Source: Salvelinus alpinus
Lineage: Eukaryota > Chordata > Actinopteri > Salmoniformes > Salmonidae
Assembly: GCF_045679555.1 (NCBI RefSeq)
Contig: NC_092087.1
Coordinates: 26,171,367 to 26,235,366, forward strand
Direction of reading: 5' to 3'
Length of the DNA stretch: 64,000 nt
In this document: positions 40,251 to 48,841 of the stretch, one piece after another
Layout: every line of letters starts with the position of its first letter
Position numbering within the stretch: the stretch's first letter is position 1
Program-made: the position numbers and the translations under genes
Notes under the pieces: generated by a model
Told to the model about the DNA's origin: nothing
Databases searched by the model: none
Seen by the model: the letters and a program-made list of their open reading frames with translations, nothing else

Positions 40251-40972
40251 GGGTTTTTAAAAGCCGAATCTCACCACGTTATGAACTCTCGCGTTTGTTC
40301 ACTCTTAGCGCAGTCTGTCCCTGAGAAAAAAACTTGCGGAAAAAGCCATGTGCGCGCGTATGTGCGTGAGGGAGTTTTCTTTAGTGGCTGTGTGTGTGTT
40401 TCAAAAACAGAAAAAGGGGGCGGGGTGTGTGTTAAAAAAATACCCTTGCATCTGCGCTCAAGGCTCTCTCTCTCTCTCTCTCTATGCATGGGTGGGTCGT
40501 TTGAAACCAAGGTTTACACTAGCCTGCAAAACAGATGCCTACCCCCCAACAATAATATTGTGTCTTACGACTCCTAATCATAAAGGCCTTTCAAAAACTA
40601 TTTTTTAGGTGGGCTAAAAAGTCATTCATCCCAGCGATGTCGAGACCACCCCACCCCTGCATCTAGGTGCTAGCACCCCGGAGATTTTAGAATATCCAAA
40701 AGGATCCTAATGTTTAGACACCCCCAATACCATGTGTTTGAAATGTGTCAAATATATCTTGGGAGGGGTATAGCCCGAAAAAACGACAAACCCCAAATGC
40801 TCTGTAAAAAAATCATTCAGGGGCTTTTCTCTAGGTCGTGGGCTACAAAAGCTCTAGAAACCAGGGGCAATGTTAGACACGTTTTAGCGCCGCTACAAAC
40901 TTACCCTACAGCATCCCCCAGGAATAGTTAACAGACTGAAGCGTTAAAAAGATAATCGGGGAAAACAGTCTA
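40251..40972. other. Polinton spacer before the spliced gene
   Basis: No convincing gene. A 73-codon open frame at 40,710-40,931 (starts MFRHPQYHVFEMCQIYLGRG) has no family match and no start context that stands out; I leave it uncalled. A short CT run occurs at 40,466-40,483. The region presumably holds the promoter of the spliced gene. Confidence 0.45.
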
Positions 40973-42376
40973 ATGGATCTATCGGAAGGTGAGTTCTTGA
41001 AATAAATATATCTTTATATTAGATTTGGTTGTTGTGGGGAATTGTTTGAAAAGCGTGGTATGTTATAGAAATATTAAACAATCATTAGGACCAGTATGCT
41101 TACCGTATAACAAGGCAATATTAGCTAAAGTGATTATAGCTTTAATATTGTCGAATGTTTTATAGATTCTGAAGCATTCACGCAGATACTCCGAGGTATA
41201 ACTGAGCTCGAACCATCCATTGGGGCTCCGGAACAAATTGCAGACAAACAAACGCCTACCCTGAATTGTAAACGTAAGTAAGCTCCAAGAATTCCATACA
41301 TAAAAATATTTATACCTTAAAAACAAAAAGTGTGGGCATCTTATATTAAAAGTTATTTTATGTGTTTACAGAGGACCTAAAGCCTAGAAGGTTAAACGAG
41401 GCCCTATGGAGCCTGAACGGTTTCTGCGAAGCATATGACTACGAGACCATTCTCCCATATGCCCCGGATGTTTTTACACACAAGCCACGAACACAGGATT
41501 TAAACGGCAGGTCAACTCCCCTGGGACAGGACACCGGTGTCCCCCATATTTCTAAACACCAACGGACAATTAGTGCTCAGATCCACAGTTCCGCTTCACC
41601 CGAACAATTCTACTTGGCCGGTATTCACGAGACCTCGTTCCAAGGACAAGGTATGAATCAATTATATATTATTATTTATAGCGATATATTATTATTTTAT
41701 TATTTATATTTTTTTTTATGCCGGAATATGTTAAAACAAGGCCTTATATTGTTTTTTTCAGGCTCAACATCTACCGAACCTGCAGATGCTGTAATACTGG
41801 TTGAACAAAGACATCAGCCCCTGGTTTCAGAACTTCTTCAGAACAGCCCTCGTCAAAAAAGCCGAGGTATTTAATTAATGTATTGTTAATATATAGGCTT
41901 ATATCTGAAATGTATTTGGCATTTTTAACATATTTTAGGGTTAATAACCTATTTTTGTATGTATTATTTTTATTTCAGACTCCTCACCGGCTTATAAAGA
42001 CAACGCACAAACATCGGAGGATGCCCAGACAAGCATCGCCGAGGAGGCTCCAAAGACACCAGTCAAGAAAACAGCGAAACCTGATGATTTCAAAGATTTA
42101 AATGACATTTCTGAGGTAGACGATTTGATGTTCTGTGAAGCTGCCAACCTTCTTGAATCGGCCAATTCTGTGGGGGCAACAGCAGATTCTGAAATAGACC
42201 AAGACCGTTTTTTCAAAGCTTTTACCCTGGGTTTAAAATCACGAAAGGCTCTACTCCAGAGGCGCATGTGTATTCTACTCGAGCATCAATGCAGTCAGGA
42301 TGTGTCATTCTGGTGTAGCGAGCTACCCCGTATGTTAAAAAACATTAGGGCTAAAACAAGCAAATACCGCCGTTAA
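40973..42376 (+). CDS. five-exon spliced gene of unknown function
   Basis: Predicted exons: 40,973-40,988, 41,166-41,273, 41,372-41,650, 41,762-41,866 and 41,979-42,376. Every intron (177, 98, 111 and 112 bp) starts GT (gtgagt, gtaagt, gtatga, gtattt) and ends in a pyrimidine-rich AG, and every junction is phase 1, giving one uninterrupted frame of 301 codons plus stop. Exon 1 is only 16 nt with the ATG (MDLSE). Exon 3 holds LWSLNGFCEAYDYETILPYA. Exon 5 is acidic then basic (FFKAFTLGLKSRKALLQRR; ends TSKYRR). Introns are distinctly A+T-richer than exons. No family recognised; its place upstream of polB suggests an early or regulatory function, which is inference. The consistency of phases makes spliced structure likely; RNA data would settle it. 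Confidence 0.72.
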
Positions 42377-42417
42377 AAAACACACATGTAAACACACACA
42401 CATCCTTAATTAGACAA

Positions 42418-43101
42418 ATGGCGCCCCCTATAGACCTAAGCGAGACAATTGAAACCCTCTTAGCCCTGATCCCTACAGAGCTCCAAGATATAGTTAACCA
42501 TATGAATGATTCGGGGATAATTGACATAATGACAATAGATGAAAATCTATTATCACAGATTCCCTCCGAACTCATAGACATTATTACACGTATGAATGAG
42601 TCAGGGCCTTCCGAGGAAAACATGTTATCACAGATTCCCGAAACCATCATATCTCTAATTACCCAGCTTAACGCGAGCCCTAGGTTTAATTCGGCCCCAC
42701 ATACACCTCTAAGACAGCCTTTAACAACATTGTCCGAAGAGTCTGAAACCCAATATGATGTTTTTGAACAGTTGGACAAATGTCTAGCAAATCTGGAGGG
42801 GGAAGGTCTTGAGCTCAGTGTACAGAACGAGAGCCCTAGGTTTAATTCGGCACCCCAGACACCTATAAATCAGCCTTTAACACCCATGTCCGAAGAGTCT
42901 GAAACCCAATACGTTGTTTTTGAACAGTTGGACAATTGCCTAGCAAATCTGGAGGGGGGAGGTCTTGATCGAAGTGTACATGTTTTGCGCCGAAATAAAT
43001 TCAACAATATTGAGGTTCGACAGTTTTTCAATTTCGCATGGGGGGGGTCAGATTCGGGAATATGCTGTGTTTTACGTAATGCTTATGGACACTTTGAATG
43101 A
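42418..43101 (+). CDS. 227-aa repeat-containing ORF abutting polB
   Basis: Starts 41 bp after the spliced gene. Residues about 10-85 contain three imperfect copies of an I-P-x-E-L-x-D-I-(I/V)-x-x-M-N-x-S-G motif. Residues about 86-190 are two copies of a 52-residue unit (SPRFNSAP, then LSEESETQY and VFEQLD) produced by a 156-bp tandem duplication (42,676-42,987). After an 8-G run at 43,040-43,047 the frame leaves into nonsense and ends, while the polB frame takes over. So this may be the native N-terminal part of the polymerase protein, separated by a slip at the G run, or an independent overlapping gene. No enzymatic motif seen. Confidence 0.6.
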   Translation: MAPPIDLSETIETLLALIPTELQDIVNHMNDSGIIDIMTIDENLLSQIPSELIDIITRMNESGPSEENMLSQIPETIISLITQLNASPRFNSAPHTPLRQPLTTLSEESETQYDVFEQLDKCLANLEGEGLELSVQNESPRFNSAPQTPINQPLTPMSEESETQYVVFEQLDNCLANLEGGGLDRSVHVLRRNKFNNIEVRQFFNFAWGGSDSGICCVLRNAYGHFE

Positions 43102-45067
43102 ACTGTTAGCTAGGATTAGAGATTATAGCGAACCAAGGGATCTCTTACAGTTGGAAATTTGTGGAGACAGTCTACAGAGCAAGGTATCGCTTATTTTACA
43201 GAATGGTGAAGCAGATCTTGAACAATTTGTTAACCTGCTAGAACGCCTTGTTCAGTCAAATTTAAACGTGCTAGCAGATAGGACCCTCGAACTTGTAGTA
43301 CAATTAGTACGTCAACCACAAGGGGGCGGGGGTCAGAGAAGGAAGCTCGATAGTCTAATGCAGTCCGAAATCATAAGCAATAAAAGGGTCTATCTCATAA
43401 ACGTGCCCAATCCTGGTAATAAGCTATGTTTTGCCCTAGGTTTGGCCCACTTACTCAGCCCAGGATGTACTGATCAAGCCGCGTTACAAAAAGCTCGAGA
43501 GCTACAAACTGCGGTGGGTCTCGGTATACAGGATGCTGTGGCTTTCTCAGACATAGTCAAATTTGAAAACTTTCTGAATATCAAGATTGTGGTTTTGTAC
43601 CACAGTAGAGCTAATGACGCTCTCTTGAAGTTCCAAAATATACCCGAACCACATCCTAAGACTATGTACTTTTATGTGCAAAATGAGCATTACTATGCCG
43701 TAACTAACATCACAGCGTTTTTAGGCGCTCCATATGTCTGTCCAGCCTGTCATACCGGCTACACACGCATGGGGGGGCACTCGTGCCGTTACAACTGTTC
43801 AGTATGTCTGGATAAACATTGCCCTATGCAACCGCTAAACTTGACACCCTGTGAGGATTGTCACCGCACATGTCGTTCGGCCTACTGTTACGAAAAACAC
43901 AAAACTGAAACATGGCATCCCAAGGCATGTAAATCTGTAAGCAGTTGTGACATTAACAAGAATTGTCCAAAATGTCATTGCAATTACAACCTTAAAATAG
44001 ATAGCCCTAAACCTCATGTTTGTGGAATTATACACTGCCCAATCTGTAAAGGGCCTTTGAAAAGCAGAGACGCGGAAGTGGTTCAAGAAGTAACACATGA
44101 GTGTTACATTCAGCCCTTGGCTGAAGATGAACATACAGAGAAATATGTGTTTTATGATTTTGAGACAAATCAGCAATCAGGGGTTCATTTGCCTATTTTT
44201 GTGTCCACCATGACTTTCAAGGGTGAAAAGTGGTCGGCCGAGGGACCCAATTGTGCCCGGCTCTTTCTAAAACATTTTAGAAAAGCCCAGTACAGAAACT
44301 TCACGTTTATAGCTCACAATGCTAGAGCCTATGACTCCTATCTGCTTCTGAACCCTTTGATACAGCAAGGCGTGGCCCCCAGTGTCATAGCTCAAGGGAG
44401 TAAAATATTATGCTTTGTTGACCCCGCCTTCAAACAGAGATACATTGACAGCTTAAGCTTCTTACCCATGAGATTGGCTCAAATGCCAGAGGCCTTGGGT
44501 TTTGAAAACTCTGTCAAAGGCTATTTCCCTAATTTCTTCACATCTGAGGAGAATCTACATTATATAGGATCTTATCCATCCCCCGAAATGTACGGGTGTG
44601 ATCAAATGTCTCCCAAAGAGCGTGAGAGATTCATGACATGGTACGAGACCGTAAGACATGGCACTTTTGATTTCCATAAAGAGATGGAATCATACTGTGA
44701 CAATGACGTTGTTATACTTCGTGAAGGATGCCTCAGATTCAGAGAAGAGGTAATCAAAGATGCGGGCATTGACCCCTGGAGCTGTACAACTATTGCATCA
44801 GCGTGCATGAAAACCTATCGTACACACTATCTAACTCCTGCATCTATAGCTATCCCATCGCCAGACAACTACCGACGCCAATTCAAGGCCTACTCTAGTG
44901 GTTCCATTCAATGGTTGGAGTACTTGGCCCAGGATAAAGATATTTTTATCCAACATGCTTTGAATCGGGGGGAGAAGGCTTTTGGGCCTTACCATGTAGA
45001 TGGATACACACAGATTGACGGGGTTGAGACAGTGTATGAGTACAACGGTTGTTTCTTCCAAGATTGA
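42965..45067 (+). CDS. polB: DNA polymerase B (protein-primed type), N-terminal half only; truncated
   Basis: From the first ATG of the frame (true start uncertain, see the G run at 43,040). Residues about 135-255 (KRVYLINVPNPGNKLCFALG to HYYAVTNI) could be an OTU-like Cys/His domain. About 257-385 form a Cys/His-rich zinc-binding region (VCPACHTGY, CSVCLDKHCP, CPKCHCNY, CPICKG). The 3'-5' exonuclease follows with all three motifs: FYDFET (about 395), FIAHNARAYDSYLL (about 447) and YCDNDVVIL (about 576). The frame ends 17 codons after HVDGYTQIDGV, just where the family continues into the palm. The DxxSLYP and YxDTDS catalytic motifs are absent, so no polymerase activity is possible. The 3' part overlaps the opposing capsid ORF. 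Confidence 0.92.
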   Translation: MIEVYMFCAEINSTILRFDSFSISHGGGQIREYAVFYVMLMDTLNELLARIRDYSEPRDLLQLEICGDSLQSKVSLILQNGEADLEQFVNLLERLVQSNLNVLADRTLELVVQLVRQPQGGGGQRRKLDSLMQSEIISNKRVYLINVPNPGNKLCFALGLAHLLSPGCTDQAALQKARELQTAVGLGIQDAVAFSDIVKFENFLNIKIVVLYHSRANDALLKFQNIPEPHPKTMYFYVQNEHYYAVTNITAFLGAPYVCPACHTGYTRMGGHSCRYNCSVCLDKHCPMQPLNLTPCEDCHRTCRSAYCYEKHKTETWHPKACKSVSSCDINKNCPKCHCNYNLKIDSPKPHVCGIIHCPICKGPLKSRDAEVVQEVTHECYIQPLAEDEHTEKYVFYDFETNQQSGVHLPIFVSTMTFKGEKWSAEGPNCARLFLKHFRKAQYRNFTFIAHNARAYDSYLLLNPLIQQGVAPSVIAQGSKILCFVDPAFKQRYIDSLSFLPMRLAQMPEALGFENSVKGYFPNFFTSEENLHYIGSYPSPEMYGCDQMSPKERERFMTWYETVRHGTFDFHKEMESYCDNDVVILREGCLRFREEVIKDAGIDPWSCTTIASACMKTYRTHYLTPASIAIPSPDNYRRQFKAYSSGSIQWLEYLAQDKDIFIQHALNRGEKAFGPYHVDGYTQIDGVETVYEYNGCFFQD

Positions 45068-46330
45068 ATCAGAGCATGCGTAAACAATCATGCTAACTGT
45101 ACAGGCTAAAGGTGTACGGAAACGCATTTCCAGCCTGAGGTTCCCTTGGGACACCACAGACAGATTTCCTGAGGTGTCATCATCAGGGGATAAATTGAAA
45201 GCATACAACGTGTAACCCTCTGCAAAATCATTTCTGTCAATAGGTAAAGAGAGATCTTTTAGATGTCGCCCTGTAGCCAGGAATAGATTGTAAAATTCTC
45301 GCACAGATATGTTGTTATTAAATTGTGGTTGGAAAGCCTTCGCCGGAACCTGACGTCCGTCCTGACAGAGCGCTACATACTCTGCATTGAAGTGCTGAAA
45401 ATTAAAGGGTTTTTTATCTAAACTGCCCGTATTAGAGGCGTGATCAACCAGACCTATAACCACATATCTAGGTAAAGGGCCTAGAAATAGGTTTTCTTGA
45501 CTGCAGATTCTACTGCCCACAGGTATGCTAAAGGTTTTCATGGTAATTCTTTGGAGAGGGTAAAGGGCATTTCCTTTCATCAAAGCATGTGAGTGACCCA
45601 GGCGTACTGCCGGAGATACAGACACTTTTTTAATAAAAAGGGTTGCCCCCAACACTTTCAAACTAAAATCCCCGTCTTGGGGAGACATCAGGCAAAAATC
45701 ATCCTTGGCCCTGGTTAATTTTAATCTTAAATCAACCGAATTTAAGAGTAACCGTTCTTGAAAGAAAATGTCAGAGTGTATAGGGCCTAGCAAATGAAAC
45801 TCTCGAGATTCGGCGCAGTAGCGAGCTCGTGCCGCTAGTCCTTTGTTTGCACCGGTGGAAGGGTCTGTCGATTCCATAGAGGCTCCTGCAGTATCCTTGC
45901 TAAACAGCCCGGCGCTAAATTGGGTTTTGAGAGTGTCTTCGGAGTAGTTTAGTAAACACTCCATGATGGCTCTATAAGGGTATGTAGCGCTGCTTTGACT
46001 GATTAGGCGTTCACCCAAAGTCACATCAACTTGGGAGAAAATGGTGGCCAAGGGGTAATTAATGAGACTCACTTTGGCATCGCCTGCAATATTAGACCCA
46101 TCTCTTTTGGTCACTTTTAGACGTAAATGCACCAAGGTGTTGTTGAGGTCCAGATAGTTGTCACCGTGGCCTGGTATGAAAAATTCGATAGGCCCGTTAT
46201 CGGTAATAGCAGAGAGAGGGGCTATCTCCACATAACTGGATCTATCTATTGAATGCTGCGTTAACGGTGCCGTGAAAAGATCGAGTTCTGTCTTTATAGC
46301 TTCAGAGGACATTCGATGTAAAAGAGCCAT
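44831..46330 (-). CDS. major capsid protein (double jelly-roll, hexon-like), chimeric C-terminus
   Basis: Residues 1 to about 421 are a Polinton/adintovirus major capsid protein: YVEIAPLSAITDNGPIEFFI, GHGDNYLDLNNTLVHLRLKV, FSQVDVTLGERLISQSSATY-PYRA and, late, FRTPLACTVSMIVYACSDSI. Family proteins end soon after that point. Here the frame instead runs about 78 more codons (to 44,831) through the antisense of the truncated polB, so the last codons of the native gene are gone and a foreign tail is added. The start at 46,330 (MALLHRMSS) lies 13 bp after the core-protein gene stop. Expected to form the trimeric capsomers of an icosahedral shell; whether the altered tail allows assembly is unknown. 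Confidence 0.92.
   Translation of the reverse strand: MALLHRMSSEAIKTELDLFTAPLTQHSIDRSSYVEIAPLSAITDNGPIEFFIPGHGDNYLDLNNTLVHLRLKVTKRDGSNIAGDAKVSLINYPLATIFSQVDVTLGERLISQSSATYPYRAIMECLLNYSEDTLKTQFSAGLFSKDTAGASMESTDPSTGANKGLAARARYCAESREFHLLGPIHSDIFFQERLLLNSVDLRLKLTRAKDDFCLMSPQDGDFSLKVLGATLFIKKVSVSPAVRLGHSHALMKGNALYPLQRITMKTFSIPVGSRICSQENLFLGPLPRYVVIGLVDHASNTGSLDKKPFNFQHFNAEYVALCQDGRQVPAKAFQPQFNNNISVREFYNLFLATGRHLKDLSLPIDRNDFAEGYTLYAFNLSPDDDTSGNLSVVSQGNLRLEMRFRTPLACTVSMIVYACSDSILEETTVVLIHCLNPVNLCVSIYMVRPKSLLPPIQSMLDKNIFILGQVLQPLNGTTRVGLELASVVVWRWDSYRCRS
45060..45072. other. deletion junction between polB and capsid gene
   Basis: At about 45,064 the + strand polB sequence (ttgtttcttccaag) passes directly into the 3' end of the minus-strand capsid gene (attgaatcagagcatgcg). 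Homology to the polymerase family ends on the left side and homology to the capsid family ends on the right side at the same place. The caag at the join could belong to either side (microhomology). Confidence 0.75.
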
Positions 46331-46343
46331 GTTGCTTATTCTT

Positions 46344-46796
46344 TTAGAAAATACTTCCTAGTATTCTTTTAGCCTGTTTTGGTACAGACCTCCTCACTTT
46401 ACCACGTCTTTGACTTACTGAGGTTCTTTTAACAGTTAACCGCCGCTTTTTAGGTGCCGGCCTACGCCTTAAACCAGGGGGTCTCTTTTTTGGTCTTCGA
46501 GACAATATCATAAGCCCCGAGCCTTCTTGATGCTCCACATCTGGTGACGCCCTTCGGGTCATAGCATTGGCTACAACCTCACTTACTATATTTTTAGCCG
46601 CTGATTTTAAATGTGGTTTGGCTATGCTGAAGCCTCTCTTCATAAACGGTAAAACCATCCTAAAGAGGTTACGGAATATACCGCCTATCCCCGAACCATA
46701 CATTGTCGGCGCTCCATGATATCCTGGTAGTCCATTACCCACTTGATCCACATAGTATGAAACATAACGGTTAGGGTCGAGCTGATGGTGCTCCAT
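46344..46796 (-). CDS. basic virion core/membrane-active protein (adenovirus pVI/pX-like)
   Basis: 150 aa. Residues about 30-55 (TMYGSGIGGIFRNLFRMVLP) form a Gly-rich amphipathic segment such as seen in adenovirus pVI/pX-type proteins. Residues about 98-150 are very Lys/Arg-rich (RRPKKRPPGLRRRPAPKKRR, then KRTSVSQRRGKVRR), suited to DNA binding and nuclear import. Its position between minor and major capsid genes matches adintovirus virion genes as known. Family assignment is by composition, position and the GSGIGG-type motif, not by close sequence identity. Confidence 0.7.
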   Translation of the reverse strand: MEHHQLDPNRYVSYYVDQVGNGLPGYHGAPTMYGSGIGGIFRNLFRMVLPFMKRGFSIAKPHLKSAAKNIVSEVVANAMTRRASPDVEHQEGSGLMILSRRPKKRPPGLRRRPAPKKRRLTVKRTSVSQRRGKVRRSVPKQAKRILGSIF

Positions 46797-46838
46797 AACT
46801 CTTTTATTTGTATTATGTTTATAAATATAATACAGATA

Positions 46839-47633
46839 TTATATATGTAGAGAGGTTTTGGTGGGTCTAAAGTGGAGTTTTACAATCGTTTTACCATAAG
46901 TAAATTCAATGTTTTCGTTCTGATCCGTTTTAAGCTCAACCAGAATGTTTTCAATATAGTTCTTGCTGACATGTACGTAGTGCGGCTTGTCATAATTGAC
47001 AGTGACGATGTCCCCATCCTTTCCGTCTATATGAACTGTTCGCAGGAGGGGCACACATGTGTCTCCGACCCTTTGATAGGTTATGATGTCGGTATACACA
47101 AATATGTTGTAAAAGCCTGCATGTATATCCGCAGGGAATGGGAATAATTTATCGTTCACATACGTCCATTTATTGGGACCCATCCCCAACATGTAGGATA
47201 AATTACCGCTGGTCTTTATACCTCCGTTAGCAGGCCCTGAGATTTGTATCCTTTTATGGATTGGATTGTAGAATAGGAATATTTCCATCTTGTTCAGGGT
47301 TAGGTGTTCATTCAACTCTGAGACGATCCTGTCGACGGTTCTATAGAAACCTTTTTTAAGCTTAATAAGTTTCGCAGGTTCCGATAACCTTTTGCAATAA
47401 AAATCACGGTCCTTAGCTTTGATATTATACCAACTATGGGGGTATGTAATCTCGCTGAGACCTACTTCCCAAGCCTCTGATAACTCTATAGGCTTTGGAA
47501 AATTGGTTGTATACTTCGAACTCTGATTATTACGATATATCTGTGCCGACGCATTACTGGGGAGAGTCAGGTAGAAGCCGCTGTGTTCCATGATGCCCAA
47601 CTGTGTACACGCGACTGATGCGCTAGTTATCAT
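46839..47633 (-). CDS. minor capsid protein (penton, single jelly-roll)
   Basis: Typical Polinton penton start after a short leader: FYLTLPSNAS, then YTTNFPKPIELSEAWEVGLS and ITYPHSWYNI. Near the end IDGKDGDIVTVNYDKPHYVH lies in the last third. Length 264 aa (250 if translation begins at the second Met, MEHSGFY, at 47,591, which fits the family better). It starts 2 bp after the integrase stop, so the genes are packed. It should form the fivefold vertices of the capsid together with the major capsid protein. Frame intact. Confidence 0.88.
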   Translation of the reverse strand: MITSASVACTQLGIMEHSGFYLTLPSNASAQIYRNNQSSKYTTNFPKPIELSEAWEVGLSEITYPHSWYNIKAKDRDFYCKRLSEPAKLIKLKKGFYRTVDRIVSELNEHLTLNKMEIFLFYNPIHKRIQISGPANGGIKTSGNLSYMLGMGPNKWTYVNDKLFPFPADIHAGFYNIFVYTDIITYQRVGDTCVPLLRTVHIDGKDGDIVTVNYDKPHYVHVSKNYIENILVELKTDQNENIEFTYGKTIVKLHFRPTKTSLHI

Positions 47634-47635
47634 GA

Positions 47636-48802
47636 CTAGGGGTTTAAATTAATCCCCGTTGCCTCCACCACATCATGCTCCAATACCCAACTGTTGAACT
47701 TTTGAGGCCAGTTTTTCCAGCGGACCAGCAACCATTTTTTACCCTTTTCTCTCTTCTGATCTAGAATCTCCTCCACGTGAAAGACTTTGTCTTTACCCAA
47801 CTGGACCTTCTGTAATTCCTTCTCATAAAAAGATCCCTCTATAAGATCCCCGTCATAATCTTTTAATTTGTAGACCGGGGGAATGCGTGGTAGACATTCT
47901 GTAACGGTAAACAACTCCGAGCTAAAGCCTTGTTCGTATTTTTTGTCGAAAACACCCCTCAACTTTGATATACGCACCAAGTCACCCACTAGGAATTTAA
48001 AAGTCATTTTTTTCTTACGGCGAAGTGGGAACAAACCATACATATTTTTAAAGACTTGAAAAGAGTTTTCCGAAGAGACCTCAGAGGGCTTCATACGTAT
48101 AGTCTTATGGTAGCTGTGGTTGTACCCGTTTACTAAATCCTGAACTATGTCTGTATATCTGTGGGTGTTGTGAGCTGTAAAATATCGCCACATCCGCTCT
48201 TTCAAAGTCCTATTAAAGCGTTCCACAACCGAAGCTTTCAAATCAGAGCCTGTAGCAAAATGTACTATATTATACTTATTCATTAGCTTCTGAAATGTTT
48301 TATTAAAAAATTCTTTTCCGCCATCCGTCTGCACTTTCTTGGGTGCTCCTCCTGCCTTCAAGATCGATTCAAAGGCCCTGGTCACCTCTGCCCCGCTCTT
48401 ATTTTTTAACACCCTTACATAGGCTAATTTAGAGAAAATATCTATAACAGTTAGCATGTAGCGATTTCCATCATTTTTATCGGCAAGGGACTGCATGTCA
48501 AATAGATCTGCCTGAAATTGGGATAATGGATGCGTAGAAAAAACTCTATTTCTTGGAAATTGTTTTCTTACAGGTTTATGTAGAGTGTAGGCATCTTGCT
48601 CGGATAACCATTCATTCACTTTAGCATCGCTTAACAGACTACCTGTTTCTTCGACTATAGCTCTCTGTAAACGCTCTTTACCCCCATAAGACCCGGGGTT
48701 AGCGGGATTATAATATATGTTTTTCAACAGCTGCTCAGCCATCCTTCTTGCCTCTCTGAGGTACAATAACGTTAATGAGCCACTTTCATATAACGACAAC
48801 AT
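47636..48802 (-). CDS. int: retroviral-type (rve) integrase with C-terminal chromodomain
   Basis: Family-type N-terminus after a likely start at Met21 (48,742): LLKNIYYNPANPGSYGG, then RLQRAI. The DDE triad is D99 (FQADLFDM), D160 (VQTDGGKEF) and E194 (SVVERFNRTLKERM), with 33 residues between the last two. Residues about 340-380 are a chromodomain (FHVEEILDQ, KWLLVRWKNWP, NSWVLEHDV), which may guide insertion to marked chromatin. All elements are intact, consistent with the clean 6-bp target duplication. It is not retroviral pol: there is no RT or protease and the neighbours are capsid genes. Confidence 0.95.
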   Translation of the reverse strand: MLSLYESGSLTLLYLREARRMAEQLLKNIYYNPANPGSYGGKERLQRAIVEETGSLLSDAKVNEWLSEQDAYTLHKPVRKQFPRNRVFSTHPLSQFQADLFDMQSLADKNDGNRYMLTVIDIFSKLAYVRVLKNKSGAEVTRAFESILKAGGAPKKVQTDGGKEFFNKTFQKLMNKYNIVHFATGSDLKASVVERFNRTLKERMWRYFTAHNTHRYTDIVQDLVNGYNHSYHKTIRMKPSEVSSENSFQVFKNMYGLFPLRRKKKMTFKFLVGDLVRISKLRGVFDKKYEQGFSSELFTVTECLPRIPPVYKLKDYDGDLIEGSFYEKELQKVQLGKDKVFHVEEILDQKREKGKKWLLVRWKNWPQKFNSWVLEHDVVEATGINLNP

Positions 48803-48841
48803 TTCAGTTTGTGAATTTTTATTTTAAGAATGCAACAATTA

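Noticed and set aside
40281..40608. Two overlapping open frames of 98 and 86 codons in the Polinton spacer
   Set aside because: Overlap a CT run and each other in different frames, with no family resemblance.
44831..45066. C-terminal extension of the capsid protein as a real domain
   Set aside because: It is the antisense of the truncated polB exonuclease region, created by the deletion junction.
47636..48802. Endogenous retrovirus integrase
   Set aside because: No gag, protease or RT nearby; neighbours are Polinton capsid genes, there are TIRs instead of LTRs, and the target duplication is 6 bp at TIR ends.
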